From: Sciscionella marina DSM 45152
GTDB lineage: Bacteria; Actinomycetota; Actinomycetes; Mycobacteriales; Pseudonocardiaceae
Assembly: GCF_000379465.1 (NCBI RefSeq)
Contig: NZ_KB905395.1
Coordinates: forward strand, 20,272 to 84,271
Reading direction: 5' to 3'
DNA length: 64,000 bases
The notes under the pieces were generated by a model. It made no database searches and was not told the origin of the DNA. It worked only from the letters and a program-made list of their open reading frames with translations. This document shows positions 45,890 to 53,741 of the stretch, one piece after another. A program made the position numbers and the translations under genes. The number at the start of each line of letters is the position of its first letter. The stretch's first letter is position 1.

Positions 45890-47379
45890 CGTTGCCACTT
45901 CCCACGTCGCGACAGCTCGGGCGGATACACCCCGACCCCGAGCGAGGCCGCGAACCCGGCTGATTGCCAGCCGGTGCAGCGACGCAACCGGAGTTTTGCG
46001 TTGCGGGCACGGGATTCCAGGTCCGCGATCGCGTCCGGCAGCTGGCGGGGGTCCTCGACGGTCGTGGTGACATAGACACCGTCGACCTCGACCCCGGCAC
46101 CGGCTGCTTCTTCCTCGGCTGCCTGGCGTGCGCGTGCCTCGTCGGCGCGTTCGCGGGCGGACTCGTCGAGGCCTCGGCGACGGCGAAGTTCCCGGCGGAA
46201 CGCGCTTCCCGATGCCTCGCGCGCCACGATGTCTCCGGCCACATCAGCCGGATACACCTGGCTGGTCCAGGTGACACGACGGTGATAGCGCCCCGGTGTC
46301 AGCAACGGGGCCAAGACGTTCGAGGTGACGTTCTGCTTCGGTAGGGCGACCAGTGCCCAGGACACCGACCAGCCCGAATCGTGGTGATAGAACTCGTCCG
46401 CGGTTTCGGCGACGACCGGTCCCGCATCCGCCCACGCCAACAGTTCATCCTGTTCGACCAGCTTGGACAGATCGGCGCGGCTGGCCGGGTCGTAGGCGGC
46501 GCGCAGCCAGTGTGTCATCTGCGCGGGTGTCGCCCGACCCAGCAGGGCAACACCGCACAGCGGCAGATCGGCCTCCAAACCCGATAATGCTCGGGATACT
46601 TCAGCAACCCTGCCCGCATCATCCGTGGGCGCCGGATGAGCGTGTGCGGGCTGGAAAGTCAGGTTGACGCGCACGCTGATGTCCGCGGTCGAGCCCCGAT
46701 GCGCATCGGCGACTTCGGTCATCATCTCCCGCGCCGCGGCGGGAGCACTGGTGTCGAGGCGATCGGCGACGTAATCAGCGAGCTCGGTGGCCTGCGAGGG
46801 CGCGGACTCGACGGTGACCGACATCCACTCCACGGTCGGTTCGTAGCCGAGCGAGGCTTTCCACTGCGCCCACGCGCCGATCCAGGAGTCCGTGCGCTCC
46901 TGGTCAGCCAGCACGGTTCCCACGGGCGCGACTCGAATACACGCGGTCAAGCGGCCGGTTCGCCGGTCCCATAGGAGCCCGTACTCGCGGCCCACACCGT
47001 CACGGGTCGACAACGGCATGGTCGGTGCCAGCGCCCCGGGAAGTTCGCCGCGCCGCGGATGCCGCGTGAACACCCCGGACTCCCAGTCGGCATGCCCGCG
47101 GCGGCGGGCCCACCCGGTACGCACCCGCAACACCATCGCCGCGCCCAGCGATACCCCGAGGCGTCGGTGTGGAATCACGGCCAACCCGGCCAAGGGCAGC
47201 GTGATCACCAGGACCACGAGCACGATCACCAGCGGCAAGCCCGCGGTCGCGGTGATGACCCAGACCACCAGTGGGACCAGCACCGCGACGAACACCGCCA
47301 GGGTCTGGGCTTCGGACAATCTCCCGAGCCCGAATCCCCGGCGTGGGCGCCATCCTCCGTAGGTCCGCAGTTGTCCCAT
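45886..47379 (-). CDS. SCO6880-family conjugation membrane protein
   Basis: A 497-residue protein starting MGQLRTYGGWRPRRGFGLGRLS, with two close transmembrane helices at about 27-70 (AVFVAVLVPLVVWVITATAG and LVIVLVVLVITLPLAGLAVI). The remainder is a large soluble domain with a charged coiled coil near the C-terminus (RELRRRRGLDESARERADEAR). This corresponds to the family named after Streptomyces SCO6880, found beside VirB4-like ATPases in actinobacterial transfer loci. It may combine a PrgI/VirB3-like part with the N-terminal part of VirB4. The start is supported by GGGGAGGAG six bases upstream; the frame extends 129 codons further without support. Confidence 0.85.
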   Translation of the reverse strand: MGQLRTYGGWRPRRGFGLGRLSEAQTLAVFVAVLVPLVVWVITATAGLPLVIVLVVLVITLPLAGLAVIPHRRLGVSLGAAMVLRVRTGWARRRGHADWESGVFTRHPRRGELPGALAPTMPLSTRDGVGREYGLLWDRRTGRLTACIRVAPVGTVLADQERTDSWIGAWAQWKASLGYEPTVEWMSVTVESAPSQATELADYVADRLDTSAPAAAREMMTEVADAHRGSTADISVRVNLTFQPAHAHPAPTDDAGRVAEVSRALSGLEADLPLCGVALLGRATPAQMTHWLRAAYDPASRADLSKLVEQDELLAWADAGPVVAETADEFYHHDSGWSVSWALVALPKQNVTSNVLAPLLTPGRYHRRVTWTSQVYPADVAGDIVAREASGSAFRRELRRRRGLDESARERADEARARQAAEEEAAGAGVEVDGVYVTTTVEDPRQLPDAIADLESRARNAKLRLRRCTGWQSAGFAASLGVGVYPPELSRRGKWQR

Positions 47380-47398
47380 CGCTCCTCCCCAATCCGTG

Positions 47399-48772
47399 TC
47401 AGGACTCATCCGGTGGCTTCGTCGCATCAGTGACCGCGCCCTTCGCGCGCTGAGCCTGTTCGCGAGCGACCTGTCCCGCGGCCACAGCCGCACCCACCGG
47501 CCCCGCCGCGCCAGCCGCTCCATTAGCTGCCGCACCACCCGTCGCCGAACCCGCGACCCCTCCAGAACCGGCGCCCGCCGCATCCGCCGCACCATCAGGT
47601 GCGCCCCCACCAGCACCAGAAGGCACCGGCATCGGGCGGGTCGGTGGTCCTTGCGAATCGTCGTCACCAGCGTCACCAGTCGTCGTGCTCTCAGATGTGC
47701 CCGAGGATGGCGTTCGTCCTTGGCCGCTCGATCCGGCACCGCCCGGCGCTTCGGCTCCTCCAGCACTTTGACTGCCCGGGCCTTGGTTGGCAGGTCCGAC
47801 CTCGGTCGTCCCTCCGGAGGTGTCGGCTCCCTCGGGGCTGTTCGAGCCGGGGCCGTTGCGGTTCATGAACCCGGCGAAGCCCGCGCCGCTCATCATGTTC
47901 GCCGCGGCACCGACAGCCATGGCTCCGCCCCCAGAGCCAGCCGAGGAGGGCACGAGTTTCTGTCCTCCCCAGTCGAAAAACCGCAACATCGTCGGCATGC
48001 AGAGCACACCGAGCGCCATCGTGGCCATCCCCACCAGAATCTCCGAGAGCCCCTGTCCTTCGCCCATCAGCAGAAACCCCATGGAGAACACGATCGCGGA
48101 CAGCGGCTGATACAGCAGCAGCGATAGACACCAGGACAGCACCTTGCGAAGCCACGGCTTCGTGGATTCGTTCAACTGGCCCGCGGCCGCGGTCGGCAGC
48201 AGCGCCAGCAGCAGGATGACCGCGCCGATACGGAAGAAACCGAGAATCCATTGGATAAGCGCGAGCACCCACAGCACCAACGAGAACAGCAGTACCAGCG
48301 CCGGAGCGGCCAGCGACATTCCGATCAGCGCACCGGACATGCCGTCGGCGAACTTCTTGATGCTTTCGTCCAGAACCATTGAGGACAAGGCGATCCCGGC
48401 TTCGTTGATCGTCACCGCCAGTGTGGTCCCCATGGTCGACCAGCCCAGGAACGACAGCAGTCCCAAGCCTGTGTTGACCAAAGGCTCGGGTTTGCGCTTC
48501 ATCATCAGTTGGGTGCCCTGCCACATGACACTGCCGACCAGCACCGAAATGCCCACGTACATCAGCAAACTGTGCATTGTGTTGATCGCGGGTGATTTCA
48601 GCATGGAGGACCTGTCTGCCTCGGTCCACCATTTGACCGCGCGGGTCAGCATCCAGGTAGCCGCCTCCACAAAGGAGCGAGCCAGAGACGCGAACCAATT
48701 GGTGACCTGACAGCCGATATCGAGCAGCCCGGGGCACGGCAACAAAGGGGGTGGTTTGGGTGGTGTTGGCAT
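47399..48772 (-). CDS. VirB6/TrbL-like polytopic membrane protein
   Basis: A 457-residue protein. The first 270 residues contain about five or six transmembrane helices (such as LLMYVGISVLVGSVMWQG, ALVLLFSLVLWVLALIQWILG, and IGAVILLLALLPTAAAG). The last 190 residues are a hydrophilic Gly/Ser/Ala-rich tail with basic residues at the very end. This is the architecture of VirB6/TrbL channel components in Gram-positive systems. It lies between the pilin-like gene and the SCO6880-type gene, as expected. Confidence 0.8.
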   Translation of the reverse strand: MPTPPKPPPLLPCPGLLDIGCQVTNWFASLARSFVEAATWMLTRAVKWWTEADRSSMLKSPAINTMHSLLMYVGISVLVGSVMWQGTQLMMKRKPEPLVNTGLGLLSFLGWSTMGTTLAVTINEAGIALSSMVLDESIKKFADGMSGALIGMSLAAPALVLLFSLVLWVLALIQWILGFFRIGAVILLLALLPTAAAGQLNESTKPWLRKVLSWCLSLLLYQPLSAIVFSMGFLLMGEGQGLSEILVGMATMALGVLCMPTMLRFFDWGGQKLVPSSAGSGGGAMAVGAAANMMSGAGFAGFMNRNGPGSNSPEGADTSGGTTEVGPANQGPGSQSAGGAEAPGGAGSSGQGRTPSSGTSESTTTGDAGDDDSQGPPTRPMPVPSGAGGGAPDGAADAAGAGSGGVAGSATGGAAANGAAGAAGPVGAAVAAGQVAREQAQRAKGAVTDATKPPDES

Positions 48773-48903
48773 AGTTATTGGCCTCCCTTGGCCCTAGCGC
48801 CAACCGCGGATCACGCGGCAACCGCGTCGGATTTGCGGGTCACCGCGCTGCTTCGGCGCTGCTCGCTGCCGCAGGTGTTGATTGTCGGCAGGACGCCGGA
48901 GTT

Positions 48904-49227
48904 TCATTGGGTCAGCCATCCCACGAGTGATGCCGCACCGAGGATGACTGCGATGCCACCGAAAACCCACGGGATTCCCATGGCTCCCTCGACAGCGGCG
49001 TTGTTGCGGTTGCGTCGTCCGATCGCCATCATCGCGCCTGCCGCGATCATTGCCCCCACGGCACCAACCAGACCGCCCCACTTCAGCAGCCCCAAAACCA
49101 GATTGACCGCGTGCCCCAGTTTTCCCGGCGGATCCCCAACATCTGGGTCCGGCGGTTTCCACTGGTGCATCACGACGATCGCGGTATGCCATAAAAAGCT
49201 CACGAAAAATTCCCCCCAGAAATTCAT
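48904..49227 (-). CDS. Small two-helix membrane protein, pilin (VirB2/TrbC)-like
   Basis: A 107-residue protein with an amphipathic N-terminus and two transmembrane helices at about 45-68 (LLKWGGLVGAVGAMIAAGAMM) and 85-103 (WVFGGIAVILGAASLVGW) joined by a basic loop (GRRNRNN). The size, helix pair and location next to the VirB6-like gene match VirB2/TrbC-like subunits. No separate signal peptide is obvious. It starts at ATG 49227 directly after the P-loop protein gene. Confidence 0.7.
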   Translation of the reverse strand: MNFWGEFFVSFLWHTAIVVMHQWKPPDPDVGDPPGKLGHAVNLVLGLLKWGGLVGAVGAMIAAGAMMAIGRRNRNNAAVEGAMGIPWVFGGIAVILGAASLVGWLTQ

Positions 49228-49247
49228 TCACAAATTGGTTGCTGTGA

Positions 49248-49808
49248 TCACCCCGTGGACGCGTCGATCAGCTTCACGTCGAGCTGTGGGCCAATCCGCC
49301 GGGGCACCTCGGGGTGCGCCTCTGACGATGTGCCAGTGCTCGCCAGCGAGGGCCACATCGACTGCAACGCGGCCGGAAACCGCCCCAGAACCGTGTTCAC
49401 CGACTTCGGCACCAGCTGCCCGGGCGGTGTCTGCATCGCGACCCATTCCCGCACGTGCTCAATGTCCAGGCGCGCCGCCACATACGGAGCCGCCTGGCGC
49501 AGCCAAGCCCGAGGATCGGCAGGCACCGCACCGGGAATGGTCTGCATCACGATCAGCACCGGCGGTCGAGGGCACGCGGACAGCGCGCCCGCCAGCCGTG
49601 CGGTCGACGACGCAGTCACCGAGGTCACCAGCACGTCGACCGAGGGCACCATTCCCGGGAACCGTCCGCAGTCGCGAACCGGCAACCCGAACCGTCGCCA
49701 CAACAACCGCGCACAGGTCGAGGTTCCTACACCGCCTGCGACACCAGCGACGCGCAGCTCTCGTCCCCCCGACAACACATCACCCCCGAACGACACCGAA
49801 CCATCCAC
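49248..49808 (-). CDS. Small P-loop (ParA/MinD-like) protein, first gene of transfer operon
   Basis: A 186-residue protein with a glycine-rich nucleotide-binding loop, VAGVAGGVGTSTCARLL (about 20-36), of the deviant ParA/MinD type, although the usual early lysine is absent. Only part of the ATPase fold is recognisable: the segment VDVLVTSVTASSTARL followed by PPVLIVMQTIPG. The classical family is about 100 residues longer. It may polarise the transfer complex at the cell pole, as VirC1 does in Agrobacterium; that is inference. No transfer gene precedes it, so the operon promoter should lie in 49809-49903. Confidence 0.6.
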   Translation of the reverse strand: MDGSVSFGGDVLSGGRELRVAGVAGGVGTSTCARLLWRRFGLPVRDCGRFPGMVPSVDVLVTSVTASSTARLAGALSACPRPPVLIVMQTIPGAVPADPRAWLRQAAPYVAARLDIEHVREWVAMQTPPGQLVPKSVNTVLGRFPAALQSMWPSLASTGTSSEAHPEVPRRIGPQLDVKLIDASTG

Positions 49809-50645
49809 ACCAACAAGACCGGTGGACTACTTCTCTTCTACCGCTGCGATCGCGCCGTGGTGGCGAATCTCGGCCGACATTCCCCAAACCCGCATTCCTG
49901 TCATCAATCGACCTGATCGCGGTCGCTGTCCACCTCGCCGGAACGGCATCCATACGGGGAACACCCGTCCAGGTCACCGCGCTGCGCGTGCGCACTCGCA
50001 TTGCACGTAACCCGGTCGATCGATGCCTGATCCAGTGGCAGCCATGAACGGCGCAGATACGCCATGCCCCGCAGCGGAGCACCGCGGCGTTGCCATGTCG
50101 GATCGCGCGATCGAAGACCACAGCGTTAGCACATTCAGAAGGACGATCGTCGCGCAGCTTGCGCCAAGCCTCGTTGCCGTCAACAGGGCAACCGATACAC
50201 TCCGAGCGCGGCACCGACGTCCAACCGTGGTCTCAAAGCCACCGATTGCAGTCGGCCCTCGACATTCCCAGCTCGACCAGCAGGTAGCGGGGACCGGCGT
50301 AGTGAACATCGAGCCGATTGCGAACACGCCCGATCTCATCGACGGAAAAACAGATCCACTGCTCGGCCCACACGCCCTTCGATACTCGTTGTGGATGCGG
50401 ATAGCCCAGCAAACCGCGAACTGTCGCCTGATGGGCTTCAACGCATATTCGCCAGTGCATATCTGCACTTCTGCTGACCTGACGCGTAGGGGCGTGGTTT
50501 CGGAACTTGGTGGTGAGCGTTTGGTAGATCGCTGACCCCCTTGGGGTGATCGGCTCCGCGCCCGCGCCGTAGGCGTAACGGTCACCGGCTGGTAGCGCCC
50601 GTAGTAGGCTCCCTGCGGGTCGAGTGAGTCCGAGCGGGAGGCGCG

Positions 50646-51422
50646 ATGGGTTCCAAGTTCACCGACGGTGAGCAACGGTGGCGGGCTCGATTGGGGACGC
50701 TCCGGCAGGTGGTTCGGCAGGAACTCGTCGGTCGGCAGTTGGCGAACTATCTCCTGGACTCTCCACCCTTGACGGTTCTGGACGTAGGGTGTGGCCAGGG
50801 AACTCAGACTCTGCGCCTGGCGCGGTGGGGACATCACGTCACCGGCTTCGACTCCTCGCCCACGCTCCTGGCGGACCTTCAGCGAGTGTTGGCGGACGAG
50901 CCGGGCAAGGTCAGGGAGCGTGTGCGGACTGTTGAGCACGACGCCCACGATCTGGCGGCCTTGTTCGAGCCGAGGAGCTTCGACGTGGTGCTGTGCCACG
51001 GTGTCCTGATGTACTTCCCCGACCCGGAGCCACTGCTGGCCGGTCTTGAGAGGCTGATAGCGAAGCATGGCATCCTCTCCTTGCTTGTCCGCAACGGCGA
51101 CGGGTTGGCAATGCGCCCAGGCCTGCTCGGCGACTGGACGACCACGTCGCGAGCGTTCGACGAGTCGTCGTATGACAACCGGATCGGTGTGTCCGCCCGT
51201 GCTGACCGTTTCGACGCCCTGGCCGCATCGCTCTCCGATCAGGGAATGAGAATTCGTGCGTGGTATGGCGTTCGAGTGTTCACCGACACGGTCGCAGATG
51301 AAGCTGCGGTCCCCGACGAACAGGAACTCCTTGCGTTGCTGGCTTGCGAGGAACGCGCCGGAGCCACCGATCCGTATCGCCGTGTGGCTTCCTTGACGCA
51401 CGTGATCGCCGAGCGTGCCTAG
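50646..51422 (+). CDS. SAM-dependent methyltransferase, CmoM/SmtA-like
   Basis: A 258-residue class I methyltransferase. SAM motif I is LTVLDVGCGQGTQTLRLA, followed by the acidic residue of motif II (VTGFDSSP) and motif IV (FDVVLCHGVLMYFPDPEPLL). The later segments (LSLLVRNGDGLAMRPGLLG, WYGVRVFTD, and ASLTHVIAER at the end) align by eye with E. coli CmoM/SmtA, which methylates a wobble-uridine modification in tRNA. Whether this protein has the same substrate is unknown. GGGAGG lies upstream of ATG 50646. It reads opposite to, and lies inside, the insertion that splits the PAPS-reductase-like gene, so it is cargo of that insertion. Confidence 0.85.
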   Translation: MGSKFTDGEQRWRARLGTLRQVVRQELVGRQLANYLLDSPPLTVLDVGCGQGTQTLRLARWGHHVTGFDSSPTLLADLQRVLADEPGKVRERVRTVEHDAHDLAALFEPRSFDVVLCHGVLMYFPDPEPLLAGLERLIAKHGILSLLVRNGDGLAMRPGLLGDWTTTSRAFDESSYDNRIGVSARADRFDALAASLSDQGMRIRAWYGVRVFTDTVADEAAVPDEQELLALLACEERAGATDPYRRVASLTHVIAERA

Positions 51423-51530
51423 CGTTTCCGCTGTCACGATCCGCCTTCCGTCTGCGCAGCGGATGGCAAACCGAGGTCGACGGCTGGTCCGAAAGCGCCG
51501 CTGGGTGTCAGTCGACGTTGATGCAGACAA

Positions 51531-51551
51531 CTGAGCACGATTCGTGCTCAG
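51531..51551. repeat. 21-bp perfect palindrome at the insertion boundary
   Basis: CTGAGCACGA-T-TCGTGCTCAG. It lies exactly where homology to the PAPS-reductase-like N-terminal part ends and about 110 bases after the methyltransferase stop. It may be an end or recombination site of the inserted segment or a transcription stop. Confidence 0.5.
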
Positions 51552-51915
51552 ATCTTGGGATCGGTCTGGGTTCAGTATGAAAAATGGGACTGAGGCATAG
51601 CGCCTGCAACCGTCGATCGCGTCCTTGCGGAGGTTGCCTGTCGTGACGCGAAACAGGGGAACGTGTGCGGTATCCAGTTCACTGGCGAGCTGATCGAGGT
51701 GTTGAATTACCGAGCGCGGCTCCCCCTGTGTGTCCGCAAAAATCGCAGCGTCCGGTCGCGGTAGCCTCCCGTAGCACGCCATCAACGCCAGGGTCGCTGA
51801 TTGTACTCCCGCCCCCAAGGAGAGCACCGCGAGTGCTGGATTGGAATCCATTTCTCCCCCATTCAATAATGACGCGCGCAGGTCCGAGCTCGATTCGCGA
51901 TCGCGCGACGGTGGC

Positions 51916-51956
51916 GTTGAGGGGCGGCCGACCCCCAGGTCCCGCCGCCCCTCAAC
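51916..51956 (-). terminator. 13-bp hairpin after the secreted His-rich protein gene
   Basis: GTTGAGGGGCGGC (51916-51928) pairs exactly with 51944-51956. It lies 41 bases beyond the stop of the leftward gene at 51997 and has no strong T run. Confidence 0.6.
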
Positions 51957-51996
51957 TCCGTGACTCGAACCCCACGCGTTCGAGCCGGTCCCTGTG

Positions 51997-52668
51997 TTAG
52001 CCGGTCACGGCGACGTGGCCGCGATGCGGAGCTGGTGCCGGAGCTGGCGTAGTCACCCGTTCGTCGCTGGTGTCACTGTGGCTGCTTGTCTTCGTGTGCC
52101 GGCTCGGGTGAGTGCTGGTGTGGTGACCGCTGTGGTGCCCGCTGTGCAGTCCGGAATCCTGGGATGCATGGCGTTGGCACGACACGGATCCGAAGCGCAC
52201 GGTCTGCGCGACCCGCCCGCGGGTGTCGGTGATGGTGGCGGAAATCCCGGTCGTAGAGGGTCCTCCATCCTTGCCGTAGTCCACGTGCATGGTGGGCGTG
52301 CTTTCGACTTTGCGCCCATGTTTGACGTGAGTGACTCCTTGCCGACATGTAACGTGTACGGATCCCAGTGATTTGCCACCGACGGTGAGATTGTCCACGG
52401 AGGCGTCGGCCCAGCCCCGTCCGCGACCGGTATGAATACCGGTCGCTTTGTAGCTGCCGGACTTCCCCGACGCGTCACCGTGACCCGCATGGCCGTGGTC
52501 GATACCGCTGCCGTCCACGCCGGTCACCGTCGACGCTGGTCGCACGTTGCTCGTGGAGGAGTCTGAAGTTGCGTTCGCGGTCATGGAGATTCCCGCGGCG
52601 AACAGGCTCGCGAGCAGTGTCCCGGCAAGGAGATGGTCCGCGGTTTTTGTTCGGTTGTTGATGGGCAT
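51997..52668 (-). CDS. Secreted histidine-rich protein
   Basis: A 223-residue protein with a Sec-type signal peptide (ADHLLAGTLLASLFAAGISMTANA, probable cut after ANA near residue 33). The mature middle is beta-rich (SLGSVHVTCRQGVTHV, TMHVDYG, ATITDTRGRVAQTVRFGSVSC), with two cysteines that may form a disulfide. The C-terminal 50 residues are His/Ser/Thr-rich and disordered, possibly metal-binding. No family is certain. It is the second gene of a pair with the L,D-transpeptidase and probably acts at the cell envelope. Confidence 0.6.
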   Translation of the reverse strand: MPINNRTKTADHLLAGTLLASLFAAGISMTANATSDSSTSNVRPASTVTGVDGSGIDHGHAGHGDASGKSGSYKATGIHTGRGRGWADASVDNLTVGGKSLGSVHVTCRQGVTHVKHGRKVESTPTMHVDYGKDGGPSTTGISATITDTRGRVAQTVRFGSVSCQRHASQDSGLHSGHHSGHHTSTHPSRHTKTSSHSDTSDERVTTPAPAPAPHRGHVAVTG

Positions 52669-52690
52669 TTCTGATTCCCTTTCATCCTTG

Positions 52691-53602
52691 TTACTTGATC
52701 AGCACTGGGGTGCCGATCGGGATCTGCGTGGCGAGTTGGTTGAGCGCGTCGGGTGGGATGCGGATGCAGCCATCGCTGGTGGAAGCGGCGTAGACGTGCG
52801 CGTTGGGCCAGGTGTGGATTCCCACGGTCCCCGGGCCATCGGAGTAGTGCGTGTAGACGTTGGAGTGGGTTCCCAGTGGGAGGATCAGGCGCGAGAATCG
52901 GGGATGAGTTTCGCGAACATCGGCGAGGATGAACGTCCACCCCGAAGGTGTCGGGCTGGACGGTTTGCCGACGCCGATCCGCCAACGCCCGGCAGGATGC
53001 TGGTCCCGGGTGAGCTGCATCGTGAAGCGGGCACGGTCCACGGTGATCCGGTACGGGCTGTGCGCTTCGTGGAGGTGTGGATCGGGTTGGTAGAGCCAGG
53101 CGCTGGAGTTGTTCGGGCGGGTGGGGAGCAGTACACGTACCCATTCGGGCTGGGTGTCGATGACCGGAAGCCAGGTCGGCGAGCTGAACTGGCCCGGTGG
53201 GATCACGGTATTCGGCCCTCCGCCGGGGGTGGCGTAGCCGATCGTGTCGCGGTCCGGGTGGATGACGGTTCCGGTGGGCTTCGCGCTCGGGGTGCCTGCC
53301 GCGGCTGTGGTGATGGTGTCGAATGTGGTCGCGCGCGGAAGCTCTGCGCGTTGGTGTTCGGAGACCTCCATGGGCGCTGGGATGGTGGCGTCCTGCATCG
53401 GTGCCGGGTGCAGGGTCGTGTCGTTCGGGCTGGTTGTGACGCTGGTGTGCAGGGTCCAGCTGGTGAGGGTGATGATGGCGAGGACGGCCACGCACACGGC
53501 CAGCAGGTACCACCACCGGGAACGTGTGTCGTTGTTGTGGCTGTGCTGGGCGTCCGACTGCGGAGGAGACGCTGCGGGTGCCTGGCCGTCCTCGGAACGC
53601 AT
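52691..53602 (-). CDS. L,D-transpeptidase (YkuD domain)
   Basis: A 303-residue membrane-anchored enzyme that would cross-link peptidoglycan stem peptides 3-3. A transmembrane helix lies near residues 30-52 (WWYLLAVCVAVLAIITLTSW). A Thr/Pro-rich stalk follows. The YkuD domain includes HTWPNAH and the catalytic SDGCIR motif (Cys nucleophile, Arg partner), then a closing strand (GTPVLIK). The usual SHGCIR has Asp in place of His here. The start at 53602 is fixed by AAAGGAGGTGG seven bases upstream. It precedes the His-rich secreted protein. Confidence 0.85.
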   Translation of the reverse strand: MRSEDGQAPAASPPQSDAQHSHNNDTRSRWWYLLAVCVAVLAIITLTSWTLHTSVTTSPNDTTLHPAPMQDATIPAPMEVSEHQRAELPRATTFDTITTAAAGTPSAKPTGTVIHPDRDTIGYATPGGGPNTVIPPGQFSSPTWLPVIDTQPEWVRVLLPTRPNNSSAWLYQPDPHLHEAHSPYRITVDRARFTMQLTRDQHPAGRWRIGVGKPSSPTPSGWTFILADVRETHPRFSRLILPLGTHSNVYTHYSDGPGTVGIHTWPNAHVYAASTSDGCIRIPPDALNQLATQIPIGTPVLIK

Positions 53603-53647
53603 GAGAACCACCTCCTTTCGCTCTGGCAACGGGATTCTGTGGGGGAA

Positions 53648-53696
53648 GGGGTGAAGCGGCGCTTTGGGGATTCGCAAGGTCGCGCCGCTTCACCCC
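53648..53696 (-). terminator. 15-bp hairpin between the protease and L,D-transpeptidase genes
   Basis: GGGGTGAAGCGGCGC pairs perfectly with 53682-53696 around a 19-base loop. It lies downstream of the S53 protease gene. It may be a second terminator or a leader structure of the transpeptidase mRNA. Confidence 0.55.
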
Positions 53697-53701
53697 CTGG
53701 G

Positions 53702-53731
53702 GCGGGACGCGTTGACGGAGGGGCGTCCCGC
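53702..53731 (-). terminator. 9-bp hairpin directly after the S53 protease gene
   Basis: GCGGGACGC pairs with GCGTCCCGC (53723-53731). It lies 11 bases after the protease stop codon and is the nearest hairpin for ending that transcript. Confidence 0.5.
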
Positions 53732-53741
53732 GGTCGGTGGG

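Larger units (their letters stand above)
49904..51851 (-). pseudogene. PAPS-reductase-like gene split by an insertion and point lesions
   Basis: The N-terminal part (51851 down to about 51550) reads SLGAGVQSATLALMA, a PP-loop ATP-binding motif, then ADTQGEPRSVIQHLD and RYASVPFFILNPD. The rest resumes at about 50480 with CTGEYALKPIRRQ, then in other frames RGLLGYPHPQRVSKG, FSVDEIGRVRN, LLVELGMSRADC, SVPRSECIGCPVDGNEAWRKLRD and DLDGCSPYGCRSGE. It has one insertion of about 1.07 kb, two frameshifts (near 50420 and 50090) and one in-frame TGA (near 50240). The family is common on actinobacterial plasmids and phages. Start ATG 51851 follows GGGGGA. Confidence 0.7.

Noticed and set aside
47380..47766. 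Upstream extension of the SCO6880-type frame
   Set aside because: It is an arginine-rich shadow opposite the tail of the VirB6-like gene. A strong ribosome site places the start at 47379.
49974..51866. A 630-codon minus-strand open frame across the PAPS-like region
   Set aside because: Only the first 100 codons and one short stretch near 50470 look like protein. The middle is antisense to the methyltransferase gene, so it is a chance fusion of two gene fragments.
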